A DNA stretch of 64,000 nucleotides from Populus alba (Eukaryota > Streptophyta > Magnoliopsida > Malpighiales > Salicaceae). The number at the start of each line of letters is the position of its first letter. Positions within the stretch are counted from its first letter, which is position 1. The position numbers were made by a program, and so were the translations under genes. The stretch covers positions 3,472,001-3,536,000 of the forward strand of contig NC_133293.1 of assembly GCF_005239225.2 (NCBI RefSeq), written 5' to 3'. Below are positions 1 to 11,117 of the stretch, piece by piece. The notes beneath the pieces were generated by a model. The model was given only the letters and a program-made list of their open reading frames with translations, was not told the DNA's origin and made no database searches.

Positions 1-1090
1 CTCCCTTTGTTCATTAGTATCATCTTCCTTTGACCTAAACCTGAAGTGTTCGCCTTATAACCAAGGACTCCTCAACCGGTAATGCTAACTCATCCCCATC
101 ACTATCCTCCAATGGTGGCATGCCTTCACAATCAGAACTGTCACTTTTAGATTCCACATCACCATTATCTCTAATCATCATGATTCCCTTGTTTGGACAC
201 TCTGAAGCATAATGTCCATGTCCCTGACACCTGAAACATTTAACATCACGAGTACGTTTAGGTTGAGTTTCAGATTTACCTTTGGCATCAGTAGGGACAT
301 CAACTTTAGCCTTTGGTGGTTTAGTTTTCTAGAAGGACCAAAGGATCTTGGGCTTTAAGAAAAATCTAGCCATGGTGGCTTCTCTATCCTCAACAACATT
401 AGCCCGAATCATTGCTATCTCCATCTCTTTGTGATATTCATCTACTGTCTTATAACATTGATTCAAACCTTGGAGCTTCAGATATAAGTCTCTATAATAG
501 TGGTTTGGCACAAATCGTCTCCTCATTAAGACTTTCATCTCCCCCCAAGTCTGAACGGGTCGCTCGTCATTTCCTCCTCCTACTGATCACAATCTTGATC
601 CCACCAAATCAAATGCATACTCCGTAAACTCAATTATTCACCAATTTCACCTTTTTTTTGTTCAGAAATAGCTATGGCAATCAAAAAATCCAATCCACCT
701 TTTTCTCCCACTCCAAATAAAGCCTCCTGATCGTTTTTACCTTGAAAGGTAGGAATTTTCAGTTTAATGGTGTCCAAGTCCCCATCCTAGCCCTGTTCGG
801 TCCAGACCTGATTCCTTGGCCAGCTGATGCAAAATCATAGTCATTCTTCACCCCCATCTGCGTTTTTCATCAACAAAACTCTTCAAAATCAGATCTGACA
901 TTCCGTGCCGCCATCGGACCGTATTTTCCCCGGCGAAACAGCCCCACTATTTTTGTTGCTTTATCGAATTCCACCTCATCTTTCAGATCCTTGTACGTCC
1001 TAGACAACAGCTCAAGTTGCTGGCCTATGGATCGCAATTGGGAAAGCTACGGTCAATGTTTTGTGTCGCTGATTCGTTGTTTTCAGACAT
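1..1090 (-). pseudogene. Gag of a Ty3/gypsy chromovirus (element A), partial and frameshifted
   Basis: Capsid/nucleocapsid reading frame of an LTR retrotransposon, read right to left. The likely ATG is at 1090-1088, opening with MSENNESATQNIDRS. A retrotransposon-gag core is readable in pieces: about 770-600, then 538-365 with RRRFVPNHYYRDLY and VDEYHKEMEIAMIRAN, a very common plant gypsy gag signature. A CCHC zinc knuckle of form C-x2-C-x4-H-x4-C (CFRCQGHGHYASEC) lies at about 245-178. Several frameshifts and an in-frame stop near residue 22 break it, and material between the core and the knuckle is missing near 340. The rest of the element runs off the left edge. The position downstream of a PBS and LTR at 2271-3004 on the same strand fits a 5' end. 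The chromovirus assignment comes from the LTR and PBS; the CRM lineage is only a possibility. Confidence 0.8.
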
Positions 1091-2270
1091 TCTTTGAAAT
1101 CTGTAAAATTTGGTTCAGTTAGCACAAAATATATCCTCACACCTCTCGTGTTATCACACAAAATAAAATAAAGGCTTTTTCACTCTATTAAGCTCTCTAC
1201 GGCCTTTTTACCTCACAACTTGCTTTCTTTTGGTTCTTTAGGAACTTGAAATCAACAAATCAAAGTCAGTAGCTTTCGCCGGTGCACTCTAATTATAATT
1301 TTCAGACTCAAGAAGCAAAACAATATACTGAAAACAAACCAAAACGAAACTACGATTACGATTTTGCGTAGTAGCAATGCAAATTCGTGCGAATTGTTGA
1401 CGAAACGAAGACACGAAATAAAACAAAAAGCGAATATTAGCGAAAACAATTACTTGACTCCTAGATAACCCAAATATAATAGAAATAAAAAGATTTAAGA
1501 CAAACCTAAACTGTATAGATCATGTTCTCAAACCCTGACGCAAATCTATCCTATTACGCAATTTTTACGTAACAGAATTGAAACCCAGACGAAACGATCT
1601 CGAAATGACCTCAAATTCAATATTTGTAATACAAGACTATGAAAACACTAATACTCAATTTATAGGTCGTTCTTCTTATGTCTAGGCACCACAAACCCCT
1701 TGTATGATCAGTTTGCGGCAGAATTGAAACCTCCAATTAAAACCTCCAGAAAGCGATATCAAAATAATCCCAAATTTAATATGTGGTGCAATCGCATACC
1801 CAATACTCAGAAGATGAAGTTTCAATAGATTCCAAGGTGTTTTACCTAGGGTTCACTAAGAATAGTGTTTTGCGGCAGAATTGAAACTCGAATTAAAACC
1901 TCAAGCAAATAATATCAGAATAAGCCCAGCTTTGATATATCATGCGATCCCACCCCCAATAGACTGAATATGAATTTTAAATTGATTCCGAGGTGGTTTG
2001 CTTATGGTTCACCAAGATTTGTGTTTCTGCGGCAAAAATTGAATGATCCTTCAAATTTCAACTAATCACTCTTTTCTCTATTTCTTTCTGATTTTTTTTT
2101 TCTTTTTAACAAATTGATATGATTAGAGACAGTAACAAGATGAAATATAAACTTTTTTTTTTTGCTTAGATGACACAAACACGAAGAACAAGAAGATGGA
2201 TGTAAACACTGAAAAACTTAAGGGACACTAAAAAAAACAAAAATAACAGAATGATATGACCTTGTTTTGG
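1091..2270 (-). other. 5' leader of element A
   Basis: Non-coding stretch between the PBS and gag of element A. It has no usable reading frame, several A/T homopolymers, and an internal tandem repeat listed separately. Long untranslated leaders are usual in plant gypsy elements. Confidence 0.65.
1565..2045 (-). repeat. Degenerate tandem repeat in the leader, about 155-bp period, about three units
   Basis: The phrase 'ggcagaattgaaac' and diverged forms recur at about 1573, 1719, 1876 and 2034, which is a spacing of roughly 146-158 bp. Between them come related phrases in the same order: 'aattaaaacctc', 'atatcaaaataa/atatcagaataa', 'caatactcagaa/caatagactgaa', and 'ggttcac' before the next unit. 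The units are clearly diverged. Confidence 0.65.
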
Positions 2271-2288
2271 AGCCTAGCTCTGATACCA
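2271..2288 (-). other. Primer-binding site of element A (initiator tRNA-Met)
   Basis: On the minus strand TGGTATCAGAGCTAGGCT begins three bases after the LTR end (CGCATCA). TGGTATCAGAGC is complementary to the 3' end of plant initiator tRNA-Met, the usual primer of chromoviruses. It marks the flanking LTR as a 5' LTR and fixes the orientation of element A. Confidence 0.85.
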
Positions 2289-2290
2289 AC

Positions 2291-3004
2291 TGATGCGAAC
2301 CTCGTGATCATGTGGTCACGCAATCCACAATCAAGATTGAGATCTGATCCCGGAAAGCCGAAATAGGTCTGATATGAGTGCGACACAATGGAAACCTGCC
2401 CCAAGGCACCAACACTATTGGAATGAGTAGAATGATGCCATGAAGCCAGTTAATCTTCGATAAGTCAGATTCAGTTCGTTCAAGAACTAAAGAATGCAAG
2501 AATCACTCTCACACGTTAAAACTGAAAAAATTCAGAATAATAATCATCAAAGCTGCCGAAATTTTGGCCTACATGAGTTTAAATAGTTCTTGAAAAGTTA
2601 ACCCTAATGGACCCTTTATGTGGACTTATATGAGGTCCACTCAAAACTAGCCCAAAACCCTAAAATGAAAAGCCCATAACTTAATCCAAACAAGCCTTGG
2701 ATCCTAGCTTAAAACAAAGTATGAATTAAGCCCAAACAAGCCTTGGGCTGTAGCTAACAAAATAAAATAAAGCCCTTATCTCATGGCCCAAATAAGGTTG
2801 TATTGGACCCCTTTTGCACATGAATAAGATGTACTAGGATCTCCTCTTGATACTCCAATGGACCTTCCAATTCTGACTTGGTGGAAACCTTCAAAACCAA
2901 TGCATAAAATGCGTCTTTCAATGTCTTTTGTCTTGGACCAAGTCATTGGTCTATTTGGAACATGTAATGGGTCCTTGCTAGTGTTTCTGGACTTGTCCAC
3001 ATCA
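2291..3004 (-). mobile_element. 5' LTR of element A (chromovirus, about 714 bp)
   Basis: Minus-strand LTR starting TGATGTGGAC at 3004 and ending GGTTCGCATCA at 2291. It matches the plus-strand LTR at 14548-15257 along its length, including a copy of the last coding part of pol (readable as TSKDPLHVPN near 2965-2935). Coding sequence inside the LTR means the pol frame of this family runs into its 3' LTR, as known for CRM-type chromoviruses. It interrupts the older LTR fragment at 3005-3536. Confidence 0.8.
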
Positions 3005-3536
3005 CTAATGGACCCCTTATGTGGACTTACCAAAACCCTAAAATGAAAAGCCCATAACTTGATCCAAACAAGCCTTGGACCCTAGCTCAAAAAAAAGTTT
3101 TAATTAAGCCCAAACATTAAAGAAAATAATAAAAATACCACCAGCCCTTCTTTCCTTGTGTAGCTAGGATGAATAAGGAATCCTTATAAGAAAAGGATTC
3201 TGAAACATTAATGAATCACTGCCACACCTGTAGACTATATTGCAGCTCATTAAAGATCCTTGTAGGAAGAGAATCCTAACTAAATAGGAAGCCCACAAGT
3301 CAAATGTAAGTAAATAACAAAATTCATACAGCCTCTGTTGACCAGTATTGCGGTTCCTTCCCGAACTTCGATTGACCTGAATTTTTAACCTAAGGTAGTA
3401 AAACATGTTTGGAGAGTCCACATAAAATATTAGCTCGATCCAACTGTCAGATTGAGAATTATGACTATTGTCGTAAACCTGGACTGTTGTGCTTTTTACG
3501 CCAAAATCTGAATCTAACCTTTCTTGGGTCGTATCA
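3005..3536 (-). mobile_element. Fragment of 'LTR B' (5' part), interrupted by element A
   Basis: Minus-strand sequence beginning TGATACGACCCAAG at 3536. It is related to the solo LTR at 5838-6888 and to the split LTR starting at 11118. Shared landmarks are the block 'gatccaactgtcagattgagaattatgac', seen here at about 3436-3464 in plus orientation, and 'ccttatgtggactta' near 3013. The other half of this LTR would lie beyond element A, outside the window. Confidence 0.7.
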
Positions 3537-4075
3537 TAAGGCTGAACCATATCAATTGTTATTCAAAAAGAGTGAGCATAAGACTATTAAAGCATATACA
3601 GATGTAGATTGGACAGGTTCAGGTTCAACTACAGATAAAAAGATCCACATCAGGTTACTGCACCTATATATGGGGAAATTTAGTCACTTAAAGGAGTAAG
3701 AAACAAAGTGTAGTAGCACAAAGTAGTGCAAAAGCTGAGTATCAGGCTATGGATCTTGGAGTATGTGAGATCTTGTGGTTTAAAAAGATTCTTAAAGAAT
3801 TAAAAAGACCGCTAGAGATGCCAATGAAACTATATTGTGACAACAGGGTTGCGATTAGCATTGCTCATAACCCTAATGCAGCATTGATAGGAACTAAACA
3901 TGTTGAGATTGACATACACTTTATAAAAGAGAAATTAGAGGCTGGTATTATTTGTATGTTGTTTGTTCCAACAACACAACAAATAGGTGACATTCTTACA
4001 AAAGGATTGTTCAAATCAAGCTTTGAGTTTCACATCAGCAAGTTGGGCATGATAGATATTTATGCACCAACTTGA
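3537..4075 (+). pseudogene. Ty1/copia pol 3' end: RNase H domain
   Basis: C-terminal RNase H region of a copia-type polyprotein. Readable pieces are KTIKAYTDVDWTG (first catalytic Asp) at about 3577-3615, the SSAKAEYQAM segment with the catalytic Glu near 3730-3750, and MKLYCDNRVAISIAHN (second Asp) at about 3820-3865. After these come KHVEIDIHFIKEK and DILTKGL, typical of the copia C-terminus. At least one frameshift lies between 3640 and 3749. The 5' part is cut off where LTR B joins at 3536. The frame ends in APT-stop at about 4073, directly before a purine tract and LTR, so this is the true 3' end of the element. Confidence 0.88.
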
Positions 4076-4082
4076 GGGGGAG

Positions 4083-4393
4083 TGTTGAAGATAAGGATAA
4101 TTAGTTTCTATTCAAATTCAAATTTAGATTTGAATAAGTTTGTTAGGAGAGTATGTTAGTGGTTCCTATTCTTTTGACATTTCCTATTTTTATGTAATTT
4201 GGTAGATTATTATAGACTTCTACTAACATTACTTTGGGTATAAATATCCCATGTAACTTCAAATTATAAAATAAGAAAAAGTGAGAGAAGCTTGTTATTC
4301 TTTCTAACTTTAAGCTTTTTTAAGCACTTTATATAAGTGTGGGGTGATCTTGTATATCGTTAATATATGGATAATTTTGGTGCCTGTGTACAG
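4083..4393 (+). mobile_element. 3' LTR of the copia element, with polypurine tract at 4073-4082
   Basis: The purine tract TTGAGGGGGAG leads straight into TGTTGAAGAT, the expected PPT-LTR junction. A TATA-like box (GGGTATAAATATCCC) lies at about 4236-4250. The right boundary near 4393 ('gtgtaca') is an estimate, since the 5' LTR is absent and cannot be compared. Confidence 0.65.
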
Positions 4394-5837
4394 GATGTGG
4401 AACTGGTTAAAGTTCCTTATATAAGTTTTGAAATTGTCATGGCAATAACAATCAGCAAGATGCAAGCACTATTTTAGAGAAGCTAGACTGGGTTTTTGGC
4501 AACTTTACCTAGTTCACTACCTAGCCAACTACTTGTTTAGAATTCTTACTTAGAGAGCATTCAAATCACAGTGATATGGTGGTGCAATTTGGTACATCAA
4601 TTCCCAAGGTAAGAAATTCCTTTAAGTTATTAAATTTTTAGACTAATAAGGATGATTTCTTGGGAATGGTTGAGGATGTCTGGCATAAGAGAATAGAGGG
4701 CACACCTATGTATAGGCTTACCAAAAGATTGAGTTTGTTGAGGCCTAAGTTGAAGTCTCTATATCGTCATCACACAAGCCACAAATCTAGCCATGTGATA
4801 GAGATGAAGGCTTAGTGGGATGCAACATAGGTTCTACTTGATCGGTCTCCTCAGTCTAGATAGTATATGGATGTTGATAAGGTCCTTGCTAGACAATATG
4901 CTTAGTTGTGTAAGGATGAAGAGGCTTTTTATAAGTAGAGATCTTGGTTTCAATGGCTAAACCTGGGTGGTAAACACACAAAATTCTTCCATAGATCACT
5001 GCTTTATAGATAGTCAAGAACAAGATTCATGTTTTGACTAGTGAGATAGGAGCTCGAGTGACAAATTAGTAGGATTTTGGTCAGTTGGTAGTCAACTTAT
5101 TTCGAGGCTTGCTATCTTCCCATTTAGTCACCACTCCCAACTAATGCCTCTAGGTGCTTTTCTGGTTGTATTTCACATGATATGCTACCTACTCTGGAGA
5201 CTGTTATTGTATATGATGAGAATAAGGAGGCTTTGTTCTCCAAACTTAATGATAAAGCACAAGACCCAAGTCTTGTTTTTCATTGTTTTTCAAAAAGGAG
5301 TTAGGGGATGCTTGGTAGTGATTCTATTATTGCAATGAAATATTTCTTTTGAATTCTCTACTTTGCCTAAATGTGTTAATTGCTACTATAATAGCTTCTA
5401 AAAAGTAGAGAATCATGTTTACTATGAATATGACTTTTAGGCCTATATCTTGCTATAATATGATATATAAGTGCATATCTAAAGTCATTGTGAGCATGTT
5501 GTAGTTGATACTGCTTGATGTTATAGGACATTCTCATATTGCTTTTGTGCCTAGGAGATAGACATTAAATACCATTTTATTGACATAAGAACTCATGCAT
5601 AATTATCATTTACCTGATACTATGTCTAAATGTGCTTTGAAAATTAACATCAGGAAAGCTTTTGATATAGTTAATTGGGAATTCATCCTCTTAGGTTTGA
5701 GAGCTATTGGAGTCCTTAGCTCTATGATTAGATGGATTGAAGTTTGCATGTCTATTGTACATGTCTTATTGGCTATGAATGGGGAGTTGTGTGTGTTTTT
5801 TTAGTCGACAAGGGGTATCTGGCAAAGTGATCGTATG
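4394..5837 (+). pseudogene. LINE (non-LTR retrotransposon) ORF2, first part
   Basis: Decayed plant L1-type ORF2. Between about 4650 and 4800 the three frames together read the end of the endonuclease region (RLSLLRPKLKSLYRHH). The linker before the RT follows, with a phrase like FQWLNLGGKHTKFFHRS near 4950-5000. RT motifs appear at 5595-5804: KCALKINIRKAFDIVNWEF carries the conserved Asp-x-x-(K)AFD block, then IRWIEVCMS. Many stops and frameshifts. Between about 4394 and 4600 I see nothing specific. The element is cut at 5837 by a solo LTR and resumes at 6889. Confidence 0.75.
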
Positions 5838-6888
5838 TGATGCGAACCTCATGATCACGTAACCTGTACTTAAAGACAACAATTCCTGGAAAGCCAAGTA
5901 AATCAGGTTTGATAGGAGTGTGACACAAAGATAACTTGTACCTAGGTACTGACACTATTGGAAATGGAGACCCCCACCGAATATTGATTCGTGAACGAGA
6001 AGTATAAGGATGACGTCATGAAGACAGTTGTTCTTCAATAAGTTGTTTCTCATTTCTTTAGAGAACCATGAAAGGGAGATTATCTCAACAACACACACAC
6101 ACAAAGTGCGGCAAACAAGAAGTTTTATTAATCTGAATTGTGTAACCTTACTTGTCTGGTTATGCTCTTATTTATATTGACTGTAAAACTAAAATAAACC
6201 CTAATGGACCCCTTATGTGGACTTATATGATGTCCGCTTACAATTAAACCAAATAATATAAATAAACCCTAAACTAAGAAGAAAATAATAATAAAATAAA
6301 TAAATCTGAATTTAATATTCTAAAATATGATAGAATTCTAAATATTCTAAATATGATATTCTAAATATTCTAAAACTAAGAAGAAAATAATGCCCTTTAG
6401 AAGTCCCATATAAGTTAGGAGAATCAAATCTGAAGGTGGAATTAATTCTGAAATCTTCTTTCCTTTTTTGTAGCTAAGATGAATAAAGAATCCTTGTAAG
6501 AAAAGGATTCTGAACATTTATGAATCCTTGCCACACTTGGAAACTATGTTGGTAGCCCATTAAATATCTTTTTAGGGAATTAGGAGATTTCCAAAATAAG
6601 TTGCCACATCATTTTAGAAAAAAGAATCCTAGTCAAATAAGAAGTCCACAAGTCAAAAGGAAGTAAATAACCAAAACTCGTACAACCTCTGTTAATCCGT
6701 GTTTGGATATTCTTGCCGGAACTTCGATTTGACATGATATTTTAACCCAAGGTAGGACAACATGTCAATAGACTCCATGTAAAATTTCAGCCCGATCCAA
6801 TGGTAGGATGAGAATTATGACTATTGCCAATAAACTAGATAGTTGCACATTTTACATCAAAATCCGAATTTGACCTTGCCTGGATTCA
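5838..6888 (-). mobile_element. Solo LTR of the 'LTR B' family, 1,051 bp
   Basis: Minus-strand LTR with TG...CA ends: TGAATCCAGG at 6888 and GGTTCGCATCA at 5838. No PBS or coding sequence lies at either side; instead the interrupted LINE reading frame resumes at 6889, so this is a solo LTR left by LTR-LTR recombination. It contains an (AC)n run at about 6090-6104. Flanking 5-bp repeats are not convincing (gtatg versus tgtca). Confidence 0.75.
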
Positions 6889-7856
6889 TGTCAGTATAAC
6901 TCTTTATTTTTTTTGTGCTGGCTATAGAGGGCTTGAGGGTATTCTTAAAAAGGCTGCTCGGGACCTGAGAAACCATTATCACTGAAGGTGTCAGCAGTAG
7001 AGTATTACTCATTTATGTTTTGCTGATGACCTTATGATATTTTTTTAGGTAGACATTGGATTCAGTAGGAGTTAGCGAGGAGGGCTCTGGATGACGCTAT
7101 TTTTTTTTTTTTTTTTATCAAATGTAAGAAATTTTATAGATCAAAATGAAACTAAGTTGGAAACCATCAAGTTTATAATGTACAAGTATATACATATAGA
7201 GGCTAGGGGAACATGCTCACTTAAACAAATATCAATACATTACAGACTTAAACATAACCTAACAAACAACTACATAAACAACGCTGTAGAAGGTAGCAAA
7301 AACCCTAAAAATGACAACAAGAACCCAATGCCTGGAAAGTAGCATAAAATGCAGCACAGGCCCCAATTGGATGCATACCAGCAGATGACTTTGTTATTTT
7401 ATCAGGGCTAGTGATCAACATAGAGAAGAGTCATGATTTCTTATCAGGTATGAATGATGATTTGAAAGCATCTCTCTTGGATCTCTTGGTTTTAGGTTAG
7501 GTTCTACCAGTCAGATACTTTGGGGTTCCTTTGATTACTACTTGGTTGAAACATAGTGACTGCATGGCTTTGGTTGAGTAGATTCTCTCTAAAGATCAGG
7601 CTGTGGACCTCGATTTATCTCATAATATTTATATTGTCTTTTGTAACTTTATCAAAATCCGTCTTTTTTCCATCCAGATATGTTTAGCCTTTCTTGTTCT
7701 ATTATCAGGAAGATTGAGGGCTTGTTAACTACCTTTCTCTTGGAAGGGTTCATCTATTTCCCTTTCAAGGGAAAATATGCTTGGGCTTTGGTTTCCTATC
7801 CTCTACAGGAGGGTCTGCTTTGAGCCTTACCGCCCTTCACGGTTTTGTTCCTGGTG
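6889..7856 (+). pseudogene. LINE ORF2, second part, with RT catalytic motif
   Basis: Continuation of the LINE after the solo LTR: VLAIEGL at about 6920, then the RT active-site block THLCFADDLMIF at about 7006-7043 (F-A-D-D). After the insert at 7097-7372 the frame continues with LVINIEKSHDF, DDLKASLLDLLVL and PVRYFGVPLITT (conserved LPVRYLGVPL-type block) near 7515-7545. It is broken by several stops. It ends at 7856, where a minus-strand gypsy LTR starts. Confidence 0.75.
7097..7372 (-). mobile_element. Short poly(A)-tailed retroinsertion inside the LINE
   Basis: A run of 18 T's at about 7101-7118 begins a 275-bp stretch that interrupts the LINE frame between the FADD block and the next RT block. 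Read on the minus strand it would end in a poly(A) tail, as expected of a SINE or a 5'-truncated LINE. I cannot name the family; the right boundary is approximate. Confidence 0.5.
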
Positions 7857-7971
7857 ATGCGAGCCCAGTTCTGAGCCTAACGTCCCAAAATACTCACAAT
7901 AGATTAGTAACTAGTACTACTTATAAAGCCCTAGCTCTAGATGTTTGCTTTCGATAAAGGGATATCACAAC
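7857..7971 (-). mobile_element. Short or internally deleted 3' LTR of a gypsy element, with PPT
   Basis: On the minus strand a purine tract (AAGGTGGGGGGT at about 7983-7972) is followed by TGTGATATCCC and, 115 bp later, by GGGCTCGCATCA at the border with LINE sequence. That is the layout of a PPT plus LTR with TG...CA ends. The unit is far shorter than the LTRs of related elements, so a large internal deletion is likely. Confidence 0.5.
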
Positions 7972-8590
7972 CCCCCACCTTAAGATGAGTCGTCCTTGCT
8001 CTAATGACTCCACCATCGCTGCCAATTTATGAATCGACAGTGATGCAGTTTTCGTTGTTGATTTCCTAAATCGGCGGCTAGCGATGCAATGTTATAAAAG
8101 TTAGGGAAACAAATTAGATTGTCTTAAGGAGCTGGGAGGGAGGGGTAAAACTGTTTTTCACATACACCAAAACACGTACAAGGACACCAACCCCAAACAC
8201 CCCACCTCAATTTATGTGAAGTATAAATGCAAGGAGAGAAAGAAGGGGACCCTTCCTCTTCCTAAAGTCTGCTCCTGCAGCTGCAGCTATAGCTATATGT
8301 TCAGCTGCATGTCTTTCTTTTCCACCTTCCAAATAAAAATTCAAACGAAAACCAGCAAAGAATACCTTTGAACATGTGAAAGAGAGTTGAGATCATGAAT
8401 GAAGGCTCAGCAGGCTGTTTAGGGGGAAGGAAAGGGGGCTGGAAAGAGTGGGAAGAAACTGGCAGAAAATAAAGAAAAAGAAAAGGAGAACTAAGAGAGG
8501 AAGAAGAAGGGGAAAAATGGGAGAAAGAGGAAGGAGAAATACTACCAAACTGTCTAGACCTACTTAGAGTTGAAATGTATAGGTTATGTA
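7972..8590 (-). other. Probable 3' untranslated region of the gypsy element
   Basis: No domain is recognisable. The plus strand is purine-rich with GA-rich blocks at 8235-8260 and 8390-8540. The long minus-strand reading frame here (8699-8301) is low-complexity Ser/Pro/Phe and looks like a by-product of that composition. Position between the foldback and the LTR suggests the 3' non-coding end of the minus-strand gypsy element. Confidence 0.35.
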
Positions 8591-9275
8591 GTCTCCTTTT
8601 TCCCCTTTGTTCTTCAAACCCAAAATTGAAAATGATGAAGGATCTCGAAGAAAATTGACCTAAACCCCCTAGGCTAATTGTAAAGGAAACTGAAAACAAC
8701 TAAGAGGACAAACAACAAAGACAAAATGAGATCGAATTCCAGAGCATCTAATTAAGGATAATGAATAAAATGGAAAGAATAAAACTTGGTAGAGGGCCAG
8801 CCATAATAATGAGACTGGCTGGAATGCATTGTGTAAGAAGATGAATGTGTGTGTTCATGTTAAAATCATGTGACTCAGCTGGGATTTGATGATAGATGTG
8901 TGCTGGAATTGAAAATGCATTGTTCTTGTCACCAAATCATGTGTGTGTTCATGTTCAATTCCAGGACACATCTTTCATCAAATCCTAGCAGAGTCACATG
9001 ATTTTAACATGAACACACACATGTAACTTCTTTCAGAATGCATTCCAACCAGTCCCATTGTTGTGGCCGGCCCTCTACCAAGTTTTATTCTTTCCATTTT
9101 ATTCATCATCCTTAGTTAGATGCTCTGGAATTTGGTCTCATTTTGTCTTTGTTGCTTGTCCTCTTAGTTGTTTTCAGTTTCCTCTACAATTAGCCTAGGG
9201 GGTTTAGGTCAATTTTTCTTCGAGATTCTTCATCATTTTCAATTTTAGGTTTGAAGAACAAGGGGGTAAAAAGAG
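8591..9275. mobile_element. Foldback (long inverted-repeat) element, arms about 322 bp
   Basis: The left arm 8591-8913 and right arm 8954-9275 are nearly perfect inverted copies, separated by a loop of about 40 bp. Matching pairs include 'ttcttcaaaccc' (8609) with 'aggtttgaagaa' (9247), 'cctaaaccccctaggctaat' (8660) with its complement near 9192-9211, and 'tggaattgaa' with 'ttcaattcca' at the inner ends. This is the structure of a foldback transposon or long-TIR MITE. It truncates the gypsy integrase at about 9276. No coding capacity was seen and no target duplication was defined. Confidence 0.75.
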
Positions 9276-11117
9276 CCGTACCATCTCGTTTATGTAGATC
9301 TTGGCAAGCTTGTCTACAGAGGTGGTCATCTTTATAGGCAATAATAATACGGATTTCATCAACTGATCTACGATGACCCATATCGCGTCATTTCCTTTCC
9401 TCCTTTTAGGAAATCCTGACACAAAATCCATGGTGATCATCTCCCACTTCCATTCTGTAATTTGTAATGGTTGTAATGGTCCCGCAGGCCTTCGATGTTC
9501 AACCTTGACTTGTTGACATATTCCACACTTAGACATATACTCAGCTATTTCCCTTTTCATATTAGGCCACCAATAGAGGTGTTTCAGGTCTCGATACATC
9601 TTAGTGCTGCCAAGATGTATGGAGATCTTAGACTCATGTGCTTCCTGTAGAATCATCTATTGACTGTTTCGTCTTTAGGCACGTATAACCGTTGTCTCAT
9701 CATCAATGATCCATCATTCAATACTGGAGTTTCGTTTCTACCCCGACCTACATATTCTTCCTAATCTTAGACCCCTCCTTGTCATAGAATTGGTATTCTA
9801 TGGTGCAATCATAATCCTTAATGAGCTCTATCCACCTTCTTTGTCGCATGTTTAACTCCTTATGCGACATCAGATACTTCAAGCTCTTATGATCAGTAAA
9901 AAATTAGGTTCAAGACCCATACAAATATTGTCTCCATATCCTCAAGGCAAATACTACAATAGCCAACTCCAGGTTGTGCACCAAGTAGTTCACCTTATAA
10001 GTCTTCAACTGCCTTGATGCATAGGCGATCACCTTTCCATATTGCATCAAAACACACCCCAATCACTTCCCCGAGGCATCATTATAGACCACAAAACCCT
10101 TGATCCTTGAAGGAAGGGTTAACACTGGAGCAATGGTGAGTGTCTTCTTCAATTCTTGAAAGCTTTTCTCACATTCTTTCACCCACGCCAATTCCTTATT
10201 CTTCCTAGTTAGCTGGGTCAAAGGGGTTGCAATCAGGGAAAAACCTTCGACAAATCTCCACTAGTATCCTGCGAGTCCTAGGAAGCTACGTATTTTGGTG
10301 ACCAAAGTTGGTCTTTCCTATTTCAAGACTGTTTCTACTTGCTAGGGGTCTACAAAAACACCTTTGGCTAAAATAACATGTCCCAGAAATGTCACTCTCT
10401 TCAGCCAAAATTCACATTTACTCAGTTTTGCATATAACTGGTGATTTCTCAAGGTTTGTAAGGTCTGTCTCAAGTGTTCTTCGTGCTCCTCGAAAGAATT
10501 CAAGTACACCAGTATATCATCAATGAATACCACCACAAACTTATTAAGGTATGGTTGGAAAACTTGATTAATCAAGTCCATGAAGAGGGCTGGGGCATTC
10601 GTCAACCCGAACAGTCGCACCAAAAACTCAAAATGTTCATAACTGGTTCTAAATGCAGTCTTTGCTACATTCGCTTCTTTAATCTTCATCTGATAGTACC
10701 CTAATCTCAAATCTATCTTTGAAAATGCCCTCACTCCCTTTAATTGAACAAACAAATCATCTATCTGAGGTAATAAATACTTGTTTTTCATTGTTATTTT
10801 GTTCAACTGTCGATAGTCAATACAAAGTCTATGGGTTCCATCTTTCTTTCTTACAAATAGAACCGACACTCCCCAAGGAGAATTACTAGGCCATATAAAC
10901 CCTTTGTCTAACAATTCCTGTAGTTGAGTCTTTAACTCTTTCAGTTCTGTCGGAGCTATCCAATACGGTTGTTGGGCTATAAGTGGGACTCCAAGAAAAG
11001 TTTCTATAGACACCTCTACCTCTCGCTCCAGGAGTAGTCCTAGAAGTTCTTCAGGAAACACATCTGGGAATTCCTTCACCACAGGAATATCTTTCAGTCT
11101 TGGATCTTCATCATTAG
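9276..11117 (-). pseudogene. Ty3/gypsy pol: RT, RNase H and start of integrase (5'- and 3'-truncated)
   Basis: Minus-strand polyprotein. From 11130 to 10342 a 262-residue open stretch holds the [42 protein letters not shown] and the catalytic [10 protein letters not shown]. RNase H follows in broken frames (about 10300-9680). Integrase appears at 9656-9276, with the HHCC zinc-binding part (SKCGICQQVK) and the first core Asp in MITMDFVSGFP, and stops at the foldback before the second Asp. The 5' side is removed by the LTR that starts at 11118. The RT sequence style is that of Tekay/Del-like chromoviruses, which is recognition, not a test. Several frameshifts, so not functional. Confidence 0.88.

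Noticed and set aside
2776..3033. Separate gene for the TSKDPLHVPN-containing frame
   Set aside because: It is the pol tail carried inside the LTR of element A, as shown by the copy at 14548-14770.
8301..8699. 132-codon minus-strand frame rich in Ser, Pro and Phe
   Set aside because: Low-complexity translation of a GA-rich stretch that overlaps an arm of the foldback; no domain.
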